Below are positions 1 to 7,472 of a stretch of 64,000 nucleotides of DNA, one piece after another. The number at the start of each line of letters is the position of its first letter. Position 1 is the stretch's first letter. Under the pieces are notes generated by a model. It was not told the origin of the DNA and did not search any database. It was given only the letters and a program-made list of their open reading frames with translations. The position numbers and the translations under genes were made by a program. Source of the DNA: Corynebacterium comes (GTDB lineage: Bacteria; Actinomycetota; Actinomycetes; Mycobacteriales; Mycobacteriaceae); assembly GCF_009734405.1 (NCBI RefSeq), contig NZ_CP046453.1, positions 1,674,001 through 1,738,000 on the forward strand, read 5' to 3'.

Positions 1-1431
1 ATCACCTACCGCTCCCCCATCCTGTGGATCATCCCGCTGCTGGTCATCGCCGTGGCCGACCGGCTCGCGGCCATCGCCTACACGTGGGTCCTCGACGTCC
101 TGGGGGCCTCGTGGAACGAGTCCACCTCCGGCATCCTCTCCGTGCTCGTCTTCGGCGCCGGCACCAACTACGCCCTGCTGCTGATCTCCCGCTACCGGGA
201 TGAACTCCACCGTCACGAGGACCGCTTCGCGGCAATGGCCGCCGCCTGGGGCCCGACGGTCCGTACGGTCTTCGCCTCCGCGGTCACCGTGATCCTGGGC
301 GTGGCCTGCCTCCTGCTCTCTGCGGTACCCACCACCCGTGGCCTGGGACTGGCGTCCATGATCGGCATCCTGATCGCGTTCATCTTCGCCGTCTTCGTCC
401 TGCCCGGGATCCTGCTCCTGTTCGGCAGGTGGGTCTTCTGGCCGAAGGTCCCGCGCCTGGACGACGAACCTGACCACCGGTTCTGGGACCGCATCGGTCA
501 GGTCGTCCGCGTACGGCCGGCCCTCGTCACCGCCGTGTCCCTCATCCTCCTCGGGGCCGCCAGCCTGGGTGCGCTGCAGATCAGCACGGGCCTGAGCCAG
601 GCCGAGCAGTTCATCGACACCCCGGAGTCCATCACCGCGGCAGCGACGCTGGAGGAGAAGTTCCCTGACCAGCAGGCGACACCGGCGGTCGTCGTCACGC
701 AGGAGGCGCCGGCCGTGACCACGCTCCTGGAGCAGTCGGGCGCCACGGTCCGTCCCCAGGAACCCGTCGGGGGCTGGGAGATCCTCCAGGTCAGCGGATC
801 GGACACGGAGCAGCTGCGCAACACCCTCGAGGGGACGGATGCACTCGTGGGTGGACAGGATGCCGAGCTCTACGACGCCGAGGCCTCCGCCGCCGAGGAC
901 CGGATGCTGATCTTCCCGGTGATCCTGCTGGTGCTGCTCCTCGCACTGATGGTGCTGCTGCGGTCCGTCGTCGCACCGGTGATCATGACCGCGACGGTGC
1001 TGCTGACCAACATCGCCGCGCTGGGTCTCGGCTGGTGGGTGTCCACCGGTCTCCTCGGTTTCGAGCGTTTCGACGCCTCGACCCCGCTCTACGCCTACGT
1101 CTTCCTGGTGGCGCTGGGCATCGACTACTCGATCTTCCTCATCACCCGCGCCAAGGAGGAGGCGAAGACCCACGGCACGGAGGAGGGCGTGCTGCGCTCA
1201 CTCTCGGCCACGGGTGGCGTCATCACTTCCGCCGGTGTGCTGCTGGCGGCCGTCTTCGCCGCCCTGGGCGTGCTGCCGCTGGTGGTGCTGGCGCAGGTGG
1301 GCATCGTGATCTTCATCGGCGTGCTGCTGGACACCATGATCGTGCGGACGCTGCTCATCCCCGCGCTGGTGCAGCTGCTGGGCGAGAAGTTCTGGTGGCC
1401 GGGCAGGGTGAACACCACCGACGTCTCTTAG
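1..1431 (+). CDS. MMPL/RND-family membrane transporter, C-terminal part (5' end outside window)
   Basis: The reading frame is open from base 1, so only the last 476 residues are visible. They show the second part of the first membrane bundle (several hydrophobic segments within residues 1-140), a periplasmic-type loop at roughly 200-295, and a final bundle of about five or six segments ending in a short basic tail. The second bundle carries the proton-relay pair Asp-Tyr in LGIDYSIFLITRAKEE, followed by the usual SLSATGGVITSAG stretch. The equivalent position in the first bundle reads GAGTNYALLLISRY, with Asn in place of the expected Asp. Family knowledge: these proton-driven pumps export lipids or drugs. 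The substrate cannot be told from sequence. The gene is convergent with proS. Confidence 0.9.
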   Translation: MTYRSPILWIIPLLVIAVADRLAAIAYTWVLDVLGASWNESTSGILSVLVFGAGTNYALLLISRYRDELHRHEDRFAAMAAAWGPTVRTVFASAVTVILGVACLLLSAVPTTRGLGLASMIGILIAFIFAVFVLPGILLLFGRWVFWPKVPRLDDEPDHRFWDRIGQVVRVRPALVTAVSLILLGAASLGALQISTGLSQAEQFIDTPESITAAATLEEKFPDQQATPAVVVTQEAPAVTTLLEQSGATVRPQEPVGGWEILQVSGSDTEQLRNTLEGTDALVGGQDAELYDAEASAAEDRMLIFPVILLVLLLALMVLLRSVVAPVIMTATVLLTNIAALGLGWWVSTGLLGFERFDASTPLYAYVFLVALGIDYSIFLITRAKEEAKTHGTEEGVLRSLSATGGVITSAGVLLAAVFAALGVLPLVVLAQVGIVIFIGVLLDTMIVRTLLIPALVQLLGEKFWWPGRVNTTDVS

Positions 1432-1448
1432 GGGTCCGTGGTGCTGAC

Positions 1449-1557
1449 CCGTATTTTCTGACGAGGCCCGCACCACTTCTTCCCCTCGACCTGGGCCTAT
1501 AAGAATACGTCGACTCGTATTTGTCGACATGTGCGAAGCGTCGTATTTTCCGACACG
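1449..1557. repeat. Cluster of short CGTATTT-containing repeats
   Basis: Three direct copies of a short motif lie between the MMPL and proS stop codons: CCGTATTTTCTGACGAG (1449-1465), CTCGTATTTGTCGACATG (1514-1531) and GTCGTATTTTCCGACACG (1540-1557). An inverted half, AATACGTCGA (1504-1513), forms an AATACG-N6-CGTATT dyad with the second copy. It is followed by direct CCGACAC repeats (about 1550-1577). AT-rich hexamers in otherwise GC-rich DNA are distinctive. I do not recognise the element. Confidence 0.5.
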
Positions 1558-1594
1558 GGACCGACACAGGACCGACACGGGACCACAGACGCAA

Positions 1595-1639
1595 CAACAC
1601 CCTCGACCCCCGGCAGACAGCGGGTGGTCGAGGGTGTTG
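1595..1639. terminator. Hairpin terminator between MMPL gene and proS
   Basis: A perfect 14-bp stem (CAACACCCTCGACC at 1595-1608 with GGTCGAGGGTGTTG at 1626-1639) and a 17-nt loop lies 15 nt beyond the proS stop. There is no strong U-tract in either direction. It probably serves both convergent genes. Confidence 0.7.
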
Positions 1640-1654
1640 CCGTCAGGGCCGGAG

Positions 1655-3412
1655 TCAGCTGCGGACGAGCTCCGCGACCTTGGCCACCGCCTCATCTGCG
1701 GCGACCTCGAGGGTCTCGCCGCCACGGACACGCAGCTCCACCGTGCCGTCGGCGAAGGAGCGGCCGAGGATCACGGCGAAGGGCATGCCCAGGAGCTCTG
1801 CGTCCTTGAACTTGACGCCGGGGCTGACCTTGGCGCGGTCGTCGAAAAGCACCTCGATGCCGGCGGCGTCGAGCTCCGCCACGATGCGTTCGCCGGCCTC
1901 CAGAGCCGCCTGATCCTTGTTCGCCACGACCACGTGCACCTGGTACGGGGCGACCTCGACTGGCCAGTTGAGGCCCTTGTCATCGTGTCGCTGCTCGGCG
2001 AGGACGGCCATCAGGCGGGAGACGCCGATGCCGTAGGAGCCCATGGTGGGGATGGCACGCTTGCCGTTGACGTCGAGGATCTGCACGTCGAAGGCCTCGG
2101 TGTACTTGCGGCCGAGCTGGAAGATGTGGCCGATCTCGATGCCGCGCGCGAGGGTGAGGCTGCCCTGGCCCGCCGGGGCGGGGTCGCCCTCGCGGACCTC
2201 GGCGGCCTCGATGAAGCCGTCGACCTCGAAGTCACGGCCGGCGACGAGGCCGACGACATGGCGGTTGGGGGCGTCGGCGCCCGTGATCCAGGCGGTGCCG
2301 GTGACCACGCGCGGATCGGCGAGGACGCGGACGCCGTTGGCGGCCAGGCCGCGCGGGCCCACGTAGCCCTTGATCAGGAAGGGGTTCTTCCGGAAGTCCC
2401 CCTCTTCTGCCATGGCGACCTCGGCGGGCTCGAGGGCGGCCTCGAGGCGCTTCATGTCCACCTCCCGGTCGCCGGGGACGAGCACGCCGAGCAGCTCGGG
2501 GGCTTCGGCGCCCGGCTCGGTGACCTTGAGCACCACGCACTTGAGGGTGTCGGCGGCGGTGACGGGGCGGCCGTCGATGAGCACACCGGCGGCGTTGGCC
2601 CAGTCCACGAGGGTGGCGATGGTCTCGGCGTCCGGGGTGTCATGCTCGACGGCCTCGGGCAGGCCCTCGACGGGACGCTCGGTGCCCGGCTGGGTGACCA
2701 CGGCCTCGACGTTCGCGGCGTAGTCGCCGTCGGTGGCGCGGACGAAGGTGTCCTCACCGTTCTCGCTGATGGCGAGGAACTCCTCGGAGGCGGATCCGCC
2801 CATGGCGCCGGAGGTGGCCCGGCAGATGGCGTAGGAGACGCCCAGGCGGTCGAAGATCCGCTGGTAGGCGCCGCGGTGTGCCTGGTAGGAGGCCTCGAGA
2901 CCCTCGTCGTCCATGTCGAAGGAGTAGGAGTCCTTCATCACGAATTCACGGCCGCGCAGGATGCCGGCGCGGGGGCGTTCCTCATCGCGGTACTTGGTCT
3001 GGATCTGGTACAGCGTGACGGGGAAATCCTTGTACGAGGAGTACAGGTCCTTCACCGTCGAGGTGAACATCTCCTCGTGCGTGGGGCCCAGGAGCATGTC
3101 GTTGTCCCTGCGGTCCTTCAGGCGGAAGAGATGATCGCCGTACTCGGTCCAGCGGCCGGTGGTCTCGTAGGGCTCGCGCGGCAGCAGCGCCGGGAAGAGG
3201 AGCTCCTGGCCGCCGATCGCGTTGATCTCCTCGCGCACGACGTCCTCGATCTTGCGCAGCGTCCGCAGGCCCAGCGGCAGCCACGAGTAGACACCCGGGG
3301 CGGCGCGACGGATGTAGCCGGCGCGGACAAGAAGCTTGTGGCTGGGGACCTCGGCATCGGCGGGGTCTTCGCGCAGCGTGCGCAGGAACAGCGTGGACAG
3401 ACGTGTGATCAT
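1655..3412 (-). CDS. proS: Proline--tRNA ligase
   Basis: Class II aminoacyl-tRNA synthetase that charges tRNA-Pro in the cytoplasm. The 585-residue length fits the bacterial type with an inserted editing domain (about residues 225-390, including [16 protein letters not shown] and a YbaK-like region). Motif 2 is seen in [20 protein letters not shown] and motif 3 in [15 protein letters not shown]. The C-terminal anticodon-binding domain contains [13 protein letters not shown]. The ATG at 3412 has no Shine-Dalgarno but lies 8 nt after TAATGT on the minus strand, so a leaderless mRNA is likely. Divergent from yaaA with only 32 bp between start codons. Confidence 0.97.
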   Translation of the reverse strand: MITRLSTLFLRTLREDPADAEVPSHKLLVRAGYIRRAAPGVYSWLPLGLRTLRKIEDVVREEINAIGGQELLFPALLPREPYETTGRWTEYGDHLFRLKDRRDNDMLLGPTHEEMFTSTVKDLYSSYKDFPVTLYQIQTKYRDEERPRAGILRGREFVMKDSYSFDMDDEGLEASYQAHRGAYQRIFDRLGVSYAICRATSGAMGGSASEEFLAISENGEDTFVRATDGDYAANVEAVVTQPGTERPVEGLPEAVEHDTPDAETIATLVDWANAAGVLIDGRPVTAADTLKCVVLKVTEPGAEAPELLGVLVPGDREVDMKRLEAALEPAEVAMAEEGDFRKNPFLIKGYVGPRGLAANGVRVLADPRVVTGTAWITGADAPNRHVVGLVAGRDFEVDGFIEAAEVREGDPAPAGQGSLTLARGIEIGHIFQLGRKYTEAFDVQILDVNGKRAIPTMGSYGIGVSRLMAVLAEQRHDDKGLNWPVEVAPYQVHVVVANKDQAALEAGERIVAELDAAGIEVLFDDRAKVSPGVKFKDAELLGMPFAVILGRSFADGTVELRVRGGETLEVAADEAVAKVAELVRS

Positions 3413-3420
3413 GAGCAGTC

Positions 3421-3437
3421 ACATTACCCGGTACCCT
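3421..3437. promoter_or_regulatory. Interlocked divergent -10 elements for proS and yaaA
   Basis: On the minus strand TAATGT (3421-3426) is followed by 8 nt and the proS ATG. On the plus strand TACCCT (3432-3437) is followed by 7 nt and the yaaA ATG. Each promoter's -35 region would fall inside the other gene's first codons. Assigned from spacing and the TANNNT pattern only. Confidence 0.6.
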
Positions 3438-3444
3438 GCTGGAC

Positions 3445-4176
3445 ATGCTGATCGTGCTCCCACCTTCCGAAACCAAGGCCCCCGGCGGCTCCGGTCCCAC
3501 CCTTGACCTGGCTGAACTCTCCTTTCCCGGATTGAACTCCGTGCGGGAGGAGCTGGTGGCCGATCTGGCGGCGCTGCCGGTGGAGGAGGCGCTCGGGGTG
3601 CTGGGGATCTCGGAGAAACTCCGCGCCGAGGCGGAGGCCAACCTCGCCCTGCGGAGCTCCGCGACCATGCCTGCCATCCACCGCTACACGGGCGTGCTTT
3701 TCGACGCCCTGGATGCGCCCTCGCTCCCCCACGCCGCCCTGTCCCGCCTCGCCGTCGGCTCCGCCCTGTTCGGTGTCCTCCGCGCGCTCGACCCGATCCC
3801 CCGCTACCGGCTCTCGGGTGGCACGAAACTGCCCGGCGCGGATGGTTCGGCCCCCACGATGAAGGCCCGGTGGGGTACGTCGGTGTCTGAGGCGCTCTCC
3901 TCGGTGGACGGGCTGGTCGTGGACCTGCGCTCCGGCGCCTACCAGCAGCTGGGCAGGGTCGACTCCGCGGTGACGGTGCGTGTGGAGTCCGTGCGGCCCG
4001 ACGGCTCCCGCAAGGTGGTCAGCCACTTCAACAAGCAGTACAAAGGCGAGCTGGCCCGGGTCCTGGCGCTCTCGCCGGTACCGGCGACCGATGCGGCGGG
4101 CGTGGCGTCCATCGCCGCGGACGCGGGCATGACGGTCGAACAGCACAGCGCGAACGCGCTGACGCTGGTGGTGTGA
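3445..4176 (+). CDS. yaaA: YaaA family protein (peroxide stress resistance)
   Basis: A 243-residue protein with the family's N-terminal MLIVLPPSETK and the conserved YRLSGGTKLPG, VVDLRSGAY and SHFNKQYKGELAR blocks. E. coli YaaA limits intracellular free iron under hydrogen peroxide stress and has a DNA-binding fold; the role here is inferred from family membership. Full length for the family (DUF328). The start follows a -10-like TACCCT by 7 nt with no ribosome binding site. It is head-to-head with proS and upstream of an AAA+ ATPase on the same strand, which has its own promoter signal. Confidence 0.9.
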   Translation: MLIVLPPSETKAPGGSGPTLDLAELSFPGLNSVREELVADLAALPVEEALGVLGISEKLRAEAEANLALRSSATMPAIHRYTGVLFDALDAPSLPHAALSRLAVGSALFGVLRALDPIPRYRLSGGTKLPGADGSAPTMKARWGTSVSEALSSVDGLVVDLRSGAYQQLGRVDSAVTVRVESVRPDGSRKVVSHFNKQYKGELARVLALSPVPATDAAGVASIAADAGMTVEQHSANALTLVV

Positions 4177-4215
4177 TCGGGGCAATTTATCAATTTATCA
4201 ACGAGCGCAGCGCGG

Positions 4216-4221
4216 TAGGCT
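4216..4221 (+). promoter_or_regulatory. -10 element of the AAA+ ATPase gene
   Basis: TAGGCT is followed by 7 nt (GGCGAGC) and the ATG at 4229, predicting a leaderless transcript. Just upstream, at about 4184-4200, is a tandem AATTTATC repeat of AT-rich sequence that may be an upstream promoter element or operator. Confidence 0.55.
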
Positions 4222-4228
4222 GGCGAGC

Positions 4229-5350
4229 ATGAGCAGACGCAACCCGTTTCGCCCCACCTTCGGTGCCTCCCCCTACTTCTGGGCCGGCCGCACGCTGATC
4301 CTCCACCGTTTCACGGACGCCATCGACGGCAACCCCGGCGACCCCAACCGCAGCCTCATCATCGACGGCGCCCGCGGGATCGGCAAGACCGTCCTGCTCA
4401 CGGAGCTCGAGGACATCGCGGCCGCACGCGGCTGGATCGTCCTGCGGGCCACCGGCCGGGCGGACATGATCGCCACGCTGGTGGACTCGACCATCCCGAG
4501 CCGGATCCATGAACTGTCTCCCCCACCCACACGCACCGTCACGGCCGTCACCGTCGGCGGCCTGGGCCGCGTCGACACCGAGCTTCTCGACGTCCCACTC
4601 CCCACCCCCACCCTCAACTCCCGGCTGCGCGAACTGCTGGGTCTGCTCCGCGGTACGGGCGTCCTCATCACCGTCGACGAGGTCCAGGACGCCGACCCGG
4701 AGGCCCTGAGCCGGCTGGCCACCACCTACCAGGACCTCATCCGCGACGATCAGCAGGTCGCGCTGGTCATGGCCGGGCTCACACACGGCATCAACCGGCT
4801 CCTCGACCTACCGGGCACCACCTTCCTCCGCCGGGCGCGCCGCTTCGAGCTGGGTCCCCTCACGGACGCCGACGCCCTGGCCACCCTCACCGCCACCGCC
4901 GCCGACTCCGGCCGGCCCTTCGACGACTCCTCGGCACAGTCCGCGGTCCAGCTCGCCCGGGGTTACCCCTACCTGGTCCAGTTGGTGGGCTACCTGGCGT
5001 GGGACCACACCGCGGACGGGATCACCGATGACGACGTCACCGCCATCTCGGAGGAGGCCATCGAGACGATGGGCGCCCAGGTCCACGCGCCGTCACTCAA
5101 GGGTGTGCCGGCCGCCCAGGTCGCCTATCTGCGTGCCATGGCCGATCTGATGAAGCCGGGCGAGACCACCGTCCCCTCCAGCGACGTCGCCGAGGCGGTA
5201 GGCAAGAAGCCGAACCAGGCCACCGACACCCGCGGCAAACTGATGGACCGCGGCCTCATCGAGGCGCCCGCCTGGGGTCGGGTCTCCTTCACGCTCCCCT
5301 ACATGGCCGAGCACCTGCGTTCGCAGGGGCGCCGGACGCGGGTCAGTTAG
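4229..5350 (+). CDS. Stand-alone AAA+ ATPase with C-terminal winged-helix
   Basis: A 373-residue P-loop ATPase. Walker A is IIDGARGIGKTVLL (about residues 45-58) and Walker B is VLITVDEVQDAD (about 149-160). The sensor region follows in QVALVMAGLT, then an alpha-helical lid, then a C-terminal segment (about 290-365) with SSDVAEAVGKKPNQATDTRGKLMDRGLIE, which looks like a winged helix. No membrane segment or protease domain. This resembles the archaeal-type/Orc1-like AAA proteins of actinobacteria, for which I know no established function. The neighbours (yaaA, an MFS pump) do not suggest a partner. Convergent with the MFS gene, 11 bp apart. Confidence 0.75.
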   Translation: MSRRNPFRPTFGASPYFWAGRTLILHRFTDAIDGNPGDPNRSLIIDGARGIGKTVLLTELEDIAAARGWIVLRATGRADMIATLVDSTIPSRIHELSPPPTRTVTAVTVGGLGRVDTELLDVPLPTPTLNSRLRELLGLLRGTGVLITVDEVQDADPEALSRLATTYQDLIRDDQQVALVMAGLTHGINRLLDLPGTTFLRRARRFELGPLTDADALATLTATAADSGRPFDDSSAQSAVQLARGYPYLVQLVGYLAWDHTADGITDDDVTAISEEAIETMGAQVHAPSLKGVPAAQVAYLRAMADLMKPGETTVPSSDVAEAVGKKPNQATDTRGKLMDRGLIEAPAWGRVSFTLPYMAEHLRSQGRRTRVS

Positions 5351-5361
5351 ACGGAGCGTCG

Positions 5362-6594
5362 TCATTCCCGCCGCAGCGCCCGGGCCCCGCCCCAGACGCC
5401 GAGCGTGGCGATCACGGCGGTGACGAGCATGACCACGCTCATGGCCACCGGCTGGGACATGCCGGCCGCGGCAGCGATGCCGACCAGCGGGGAGAGCAGG
5501 CCCGCCATGATGAACTGGCCCGAGCCCATGAACGCCGACGCGGAGCCCCTGACCTTGCCCGCGCGGGAGATGGCCAGGGCGGAGTTGTTGGCGAAGTTCA
5601 CGCCCATGGACGCGACGACGACGAAGAGTCCGGCGAGGAGGAACCACCGGGAGGCGTCGAGAAGCGCGACGGTGACCAGGTAGACCACCGCCAGCAGCAG
5701 CACCGCGTTGCCGATCTTCGCCAGCGGCAGCGGCCCGACCCGGCGGACCAGGCGTGCATTGGTCAGGGCGACGAGGAACATGCCGGTTGTGTTCACGGCG
5801 AAGATGATCGAGAACTGCACCGGCGTGAAGCCGTAGTGGTCCTGGAGGATGAAGGGCGAGGCGGAGACGTAGGCGAACATCGTGGAGAAGCTGAAGATGA
5901 AGCCCAGGGTGAAGCCGACGTAGGCGCGGTCGGCGAGCAGGCCGCCCATCGCCGCGAGCAGGGGGCGCAGGCCACCGGTGGAGCGGTTCCCGGCGGGCAG
6001 GGTCTCGGGGATGAAACGCCACACCGCCACGGCCATGAGCAGGTTCAGGACAGTCAGGACCCAGAACACGCCCCGCCAGCCGACCCCGTCGACGATGAGG
6101 CCGCCGACGACCGGACCGATGACCGGTGCCAGGCCGCCGAGCAGCATGAGCAGCGAGAAGACCCGGGCCAGCTCGGGCCCCTTGGCCAGGTCACCGGCGA
6201 CGGCGCGGGCCAGCACCACGGCGGTGCCGCCGGCCAGGCCCATGACGAAACGCGAGGCGAACAGGACCCAGGCGTGCGGGGCCAGGGCGCTCGCGACGGT
6301 GGCGAGGACGAGCAGCACGACGCCGGCGAGGAAGAGGCCGCGGCGGCCGCGGGCGTCGGAAAGCGGGCCCATGACGAGCTGGCCGATGGCCATGCCCGCC
6401 AGGAAGAAGGTGAGCGTGAGCTGCGCGCCGGCCTGGCTGAGGTCGAGGTCGCGGCCGAGCTGAGGCAGGCCCGACAGGTACATGTTGATGGAGAGTGGCT
6501 CGACAGCCGAGACCAGCGCGAGGACACCGAGGATGATCGGGGGGATCACTGCCTTCGCGCCCGATGCCGGGGTCACCCGGGTGGTGTTCGTCAT
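5362..6594 (-). CDS. Bcr/CflA-type MFS multidrug exporter
   Basis: A 410-residue integral membrane protein with twelve predicted helices. The loop between helices 2 and 3 has the MFS signature GPLSDARGRRGLFLAG, and helix 4-5 has SRFVMGLAGGTAVVLARAVAGDL as in the Bcr/CflA drug:proton antiporters. The N-terminus SINMYLSGLPQLGRDLDLSQA is also typical of that subfamily. The ATG has a Shine-Dalgarno (GCGGAG, 7 nt upstream). The substrate is unknown. The long leader contains a spaced inverted repeat that may bind a regulator. Confidence 0.88.
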   Translation of the reverse strand: MTNTTRVTPASGAKAVIPPIILGVLALVSAVEPLSINMYLSGLPQLGRDLDLSQAGAQLTLTFFLAGMAIGQLVMGPLSDARGRRGLFLAGVVLLVLATVASALAPHAWVLFASRFVMGLAGGTAVVLARAVAGDLAKGPELARVFSLLMLLGGLAPVIGPVVGGLIVDGVGWRGVFWVLTVLNLLMAVAVWRFIPETLPAGNRSTGGLRPLLAAMGGLLADRAYVGFTLGFIFSFSTMFAYVSASPFILQDHYGFTPVQFSIIFAVNTTGMFLVALTNARLVRRVGPLPLAKIGNAVLLLAVVYLVTVALLDASRWFLLAGLFVVVASMGVNFANNSALAISRAGKVRGSASAFMGSGQFIMAGLLSPLVGIAAAAGMSQPVAMSVVMLVTAVIATLGVWGGARALRRE

Positions 6595-6609
6595 GGATAT
6601 CTCCGCTTC

Positions 6610-6645
6610 TTGACAATGGTTTTTGAGTAAGCGTCAACAACCATA
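6610..6645 (-). promoter_or_regulatory. Promoter and possible operator of the MFS exporter
   Basis: On the minus strand TATGGT (6640-6645) fits a -10 element. Directly downstream lies a spaced inverted repeat, TTGAC at 6610-6614 and GTCAA at 6633-6637, placed where a TetR- or MarR-type repressor could block transcription. No regulator gene is adjacent. Confidence 0.35.
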
Positions 6646-6650
6646 GCATC

Positions 6651-6670
6651 GCATACCCCGGGGGGTACGC
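6651..6670 (-). terminator. Weak hairpin after cobA
   Basis: GCATACCCC and GGGGTACGC form a 9-bp stem with one mismatch around a 2-nt centre, 8 nt beyond the cobA stop. It could also be an operator palindrome for the MFS gene. Confidence 0.35.
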
Positions 6671-6678
6671 AGGGATGT

Positions 6679-7419
6679 TCAGAGGCCGGCGACCTCGCCG
6701 ATGACGTAGACGGCCGGCGCACCGATGCCGTGCTCCACCATGCTGGCACCCAGCGTGCCCAGGGTGCAGCGCACCGCGCGCTGGGCGTCGGTCGTACCTT
6801 CCTGGATGACGGCCGCCGGGGTGTCCGCGGGCAGGACCCGGAGAAGCTCCTCTGCGATGACAGGCGCGTTCTTCACGCCCATGATCACACAGATCGTCCC
6901 TCCGGACTGGGCGACCGCACGCCAGTTGACCAGGGAATTCCTGTGTCCCGGCGGCAGATGTCCGGACACGACCGTGAAGGAGTGGACCATTCCACGCTGA
7001 GTCACCGGAATGCCCGCCGCCGCCGGCACCGACACCGCCGACGTCACGCCCGGCACGACCTCACACGGGATGCCGTGTTCCCGGCAGACGGTCAACTCCT
7101 CGAAGCCACGACCGAAGACATAGGGGTCACCGCCCTTCAGGCGCACCACGTTGCGGCCCGCCAGGGCGTGGGTGACGATGAGCTCGTTCGTCTTCTCCTG
7201 GGTGACCTGCCTTCCGTAGGGCAGCTTGGACACGTCGATGATCTCCTTGGCCGTGGTGTCGCAGAGCTGGGCCAGGTCGTGGGCCGGACCGAGGTGGTCG
7301 GTGAGGATCACGTCGGCCCGCTCGAGGGCACGTTGTCCCCGGATGGTGATCAGGTCCCAGGCGCCCGGACCACCGCCGACGAGCGTGACGGAACCGGTGG
7401 TGGAAGATACTGCAGTCAT
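6679..7419 (-). CDS. cobA: Uroporphyrinogen-III C-methyltransferase
   Basis: SAM-dependent methylase that makes precorrin-2 from uroporphyrinogen III, the branch point to siroheme and cobalamin. The 246 residues carry VTLVGGGPGAWDLITIRG near the N-terminus, VVRLKGGDPYVFGRGFEE, and PGVTSAVSVPAAAGIPVTQRG, all diagnostic of SUMT. It is the methylase domain alone, without the CysG dehydrogenase/chelatase. The ATG at 7419 is preferred over an upstream extension because TAGACT lies 8 nt in front of it and similarity begins there. Divergent from selO. Confidence 0.93.
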   Translation of the reverse strand: MTAVSSTTGSVTLVGGGPGAWDLITIRGQRALERADVILTDHLGPAHDLAQLCDTTAKEIIDVSKLPYGRQVTQEKTNELIVTHALAGRNVVRLKGGDPYVFGRGFEELTVCREHGIPCEVVPGVTSAVSVPAAAGIPVTQRGMVHSFTVVSGHLPPGHRNSLVNWRAVAQSGGTICVIMGVKNAPVIAEELLRVLPADTPAAVIQEGTTDAQRAVRCTLGTLGASMVEHGIGAPAVYVIGEVAGL

Positions 7420-7427
7420 GGCAGATA

Positions 7428-7466
7428 AGTCTAGGGGCTGACTCCGGCCGCATATGTCATTAGCCT
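7428..7466. promoter_or_regulatory. Divergent leaderless promoters of cobA and selO
   Basis: Minus-strand TAGACT (7428-7433) is 8 nt before the cobA ATG. Plus-strand TAGCCT (7461-7466) is 6 nt before the selO ATG. No convincing -35 boxes are seen. Confidence 0.55.
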
Positions 7467-7472
7467 GGGGGT

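Noticed and set aside
1529..3451. Long open frame (640 codons) antisense to proS
   Set aside because: Typical GC-rich shadow frame: it mirrors ProRS codons, is composed of repeated Val-Gly-Asp-His stretches and has no homology. proS is certain.
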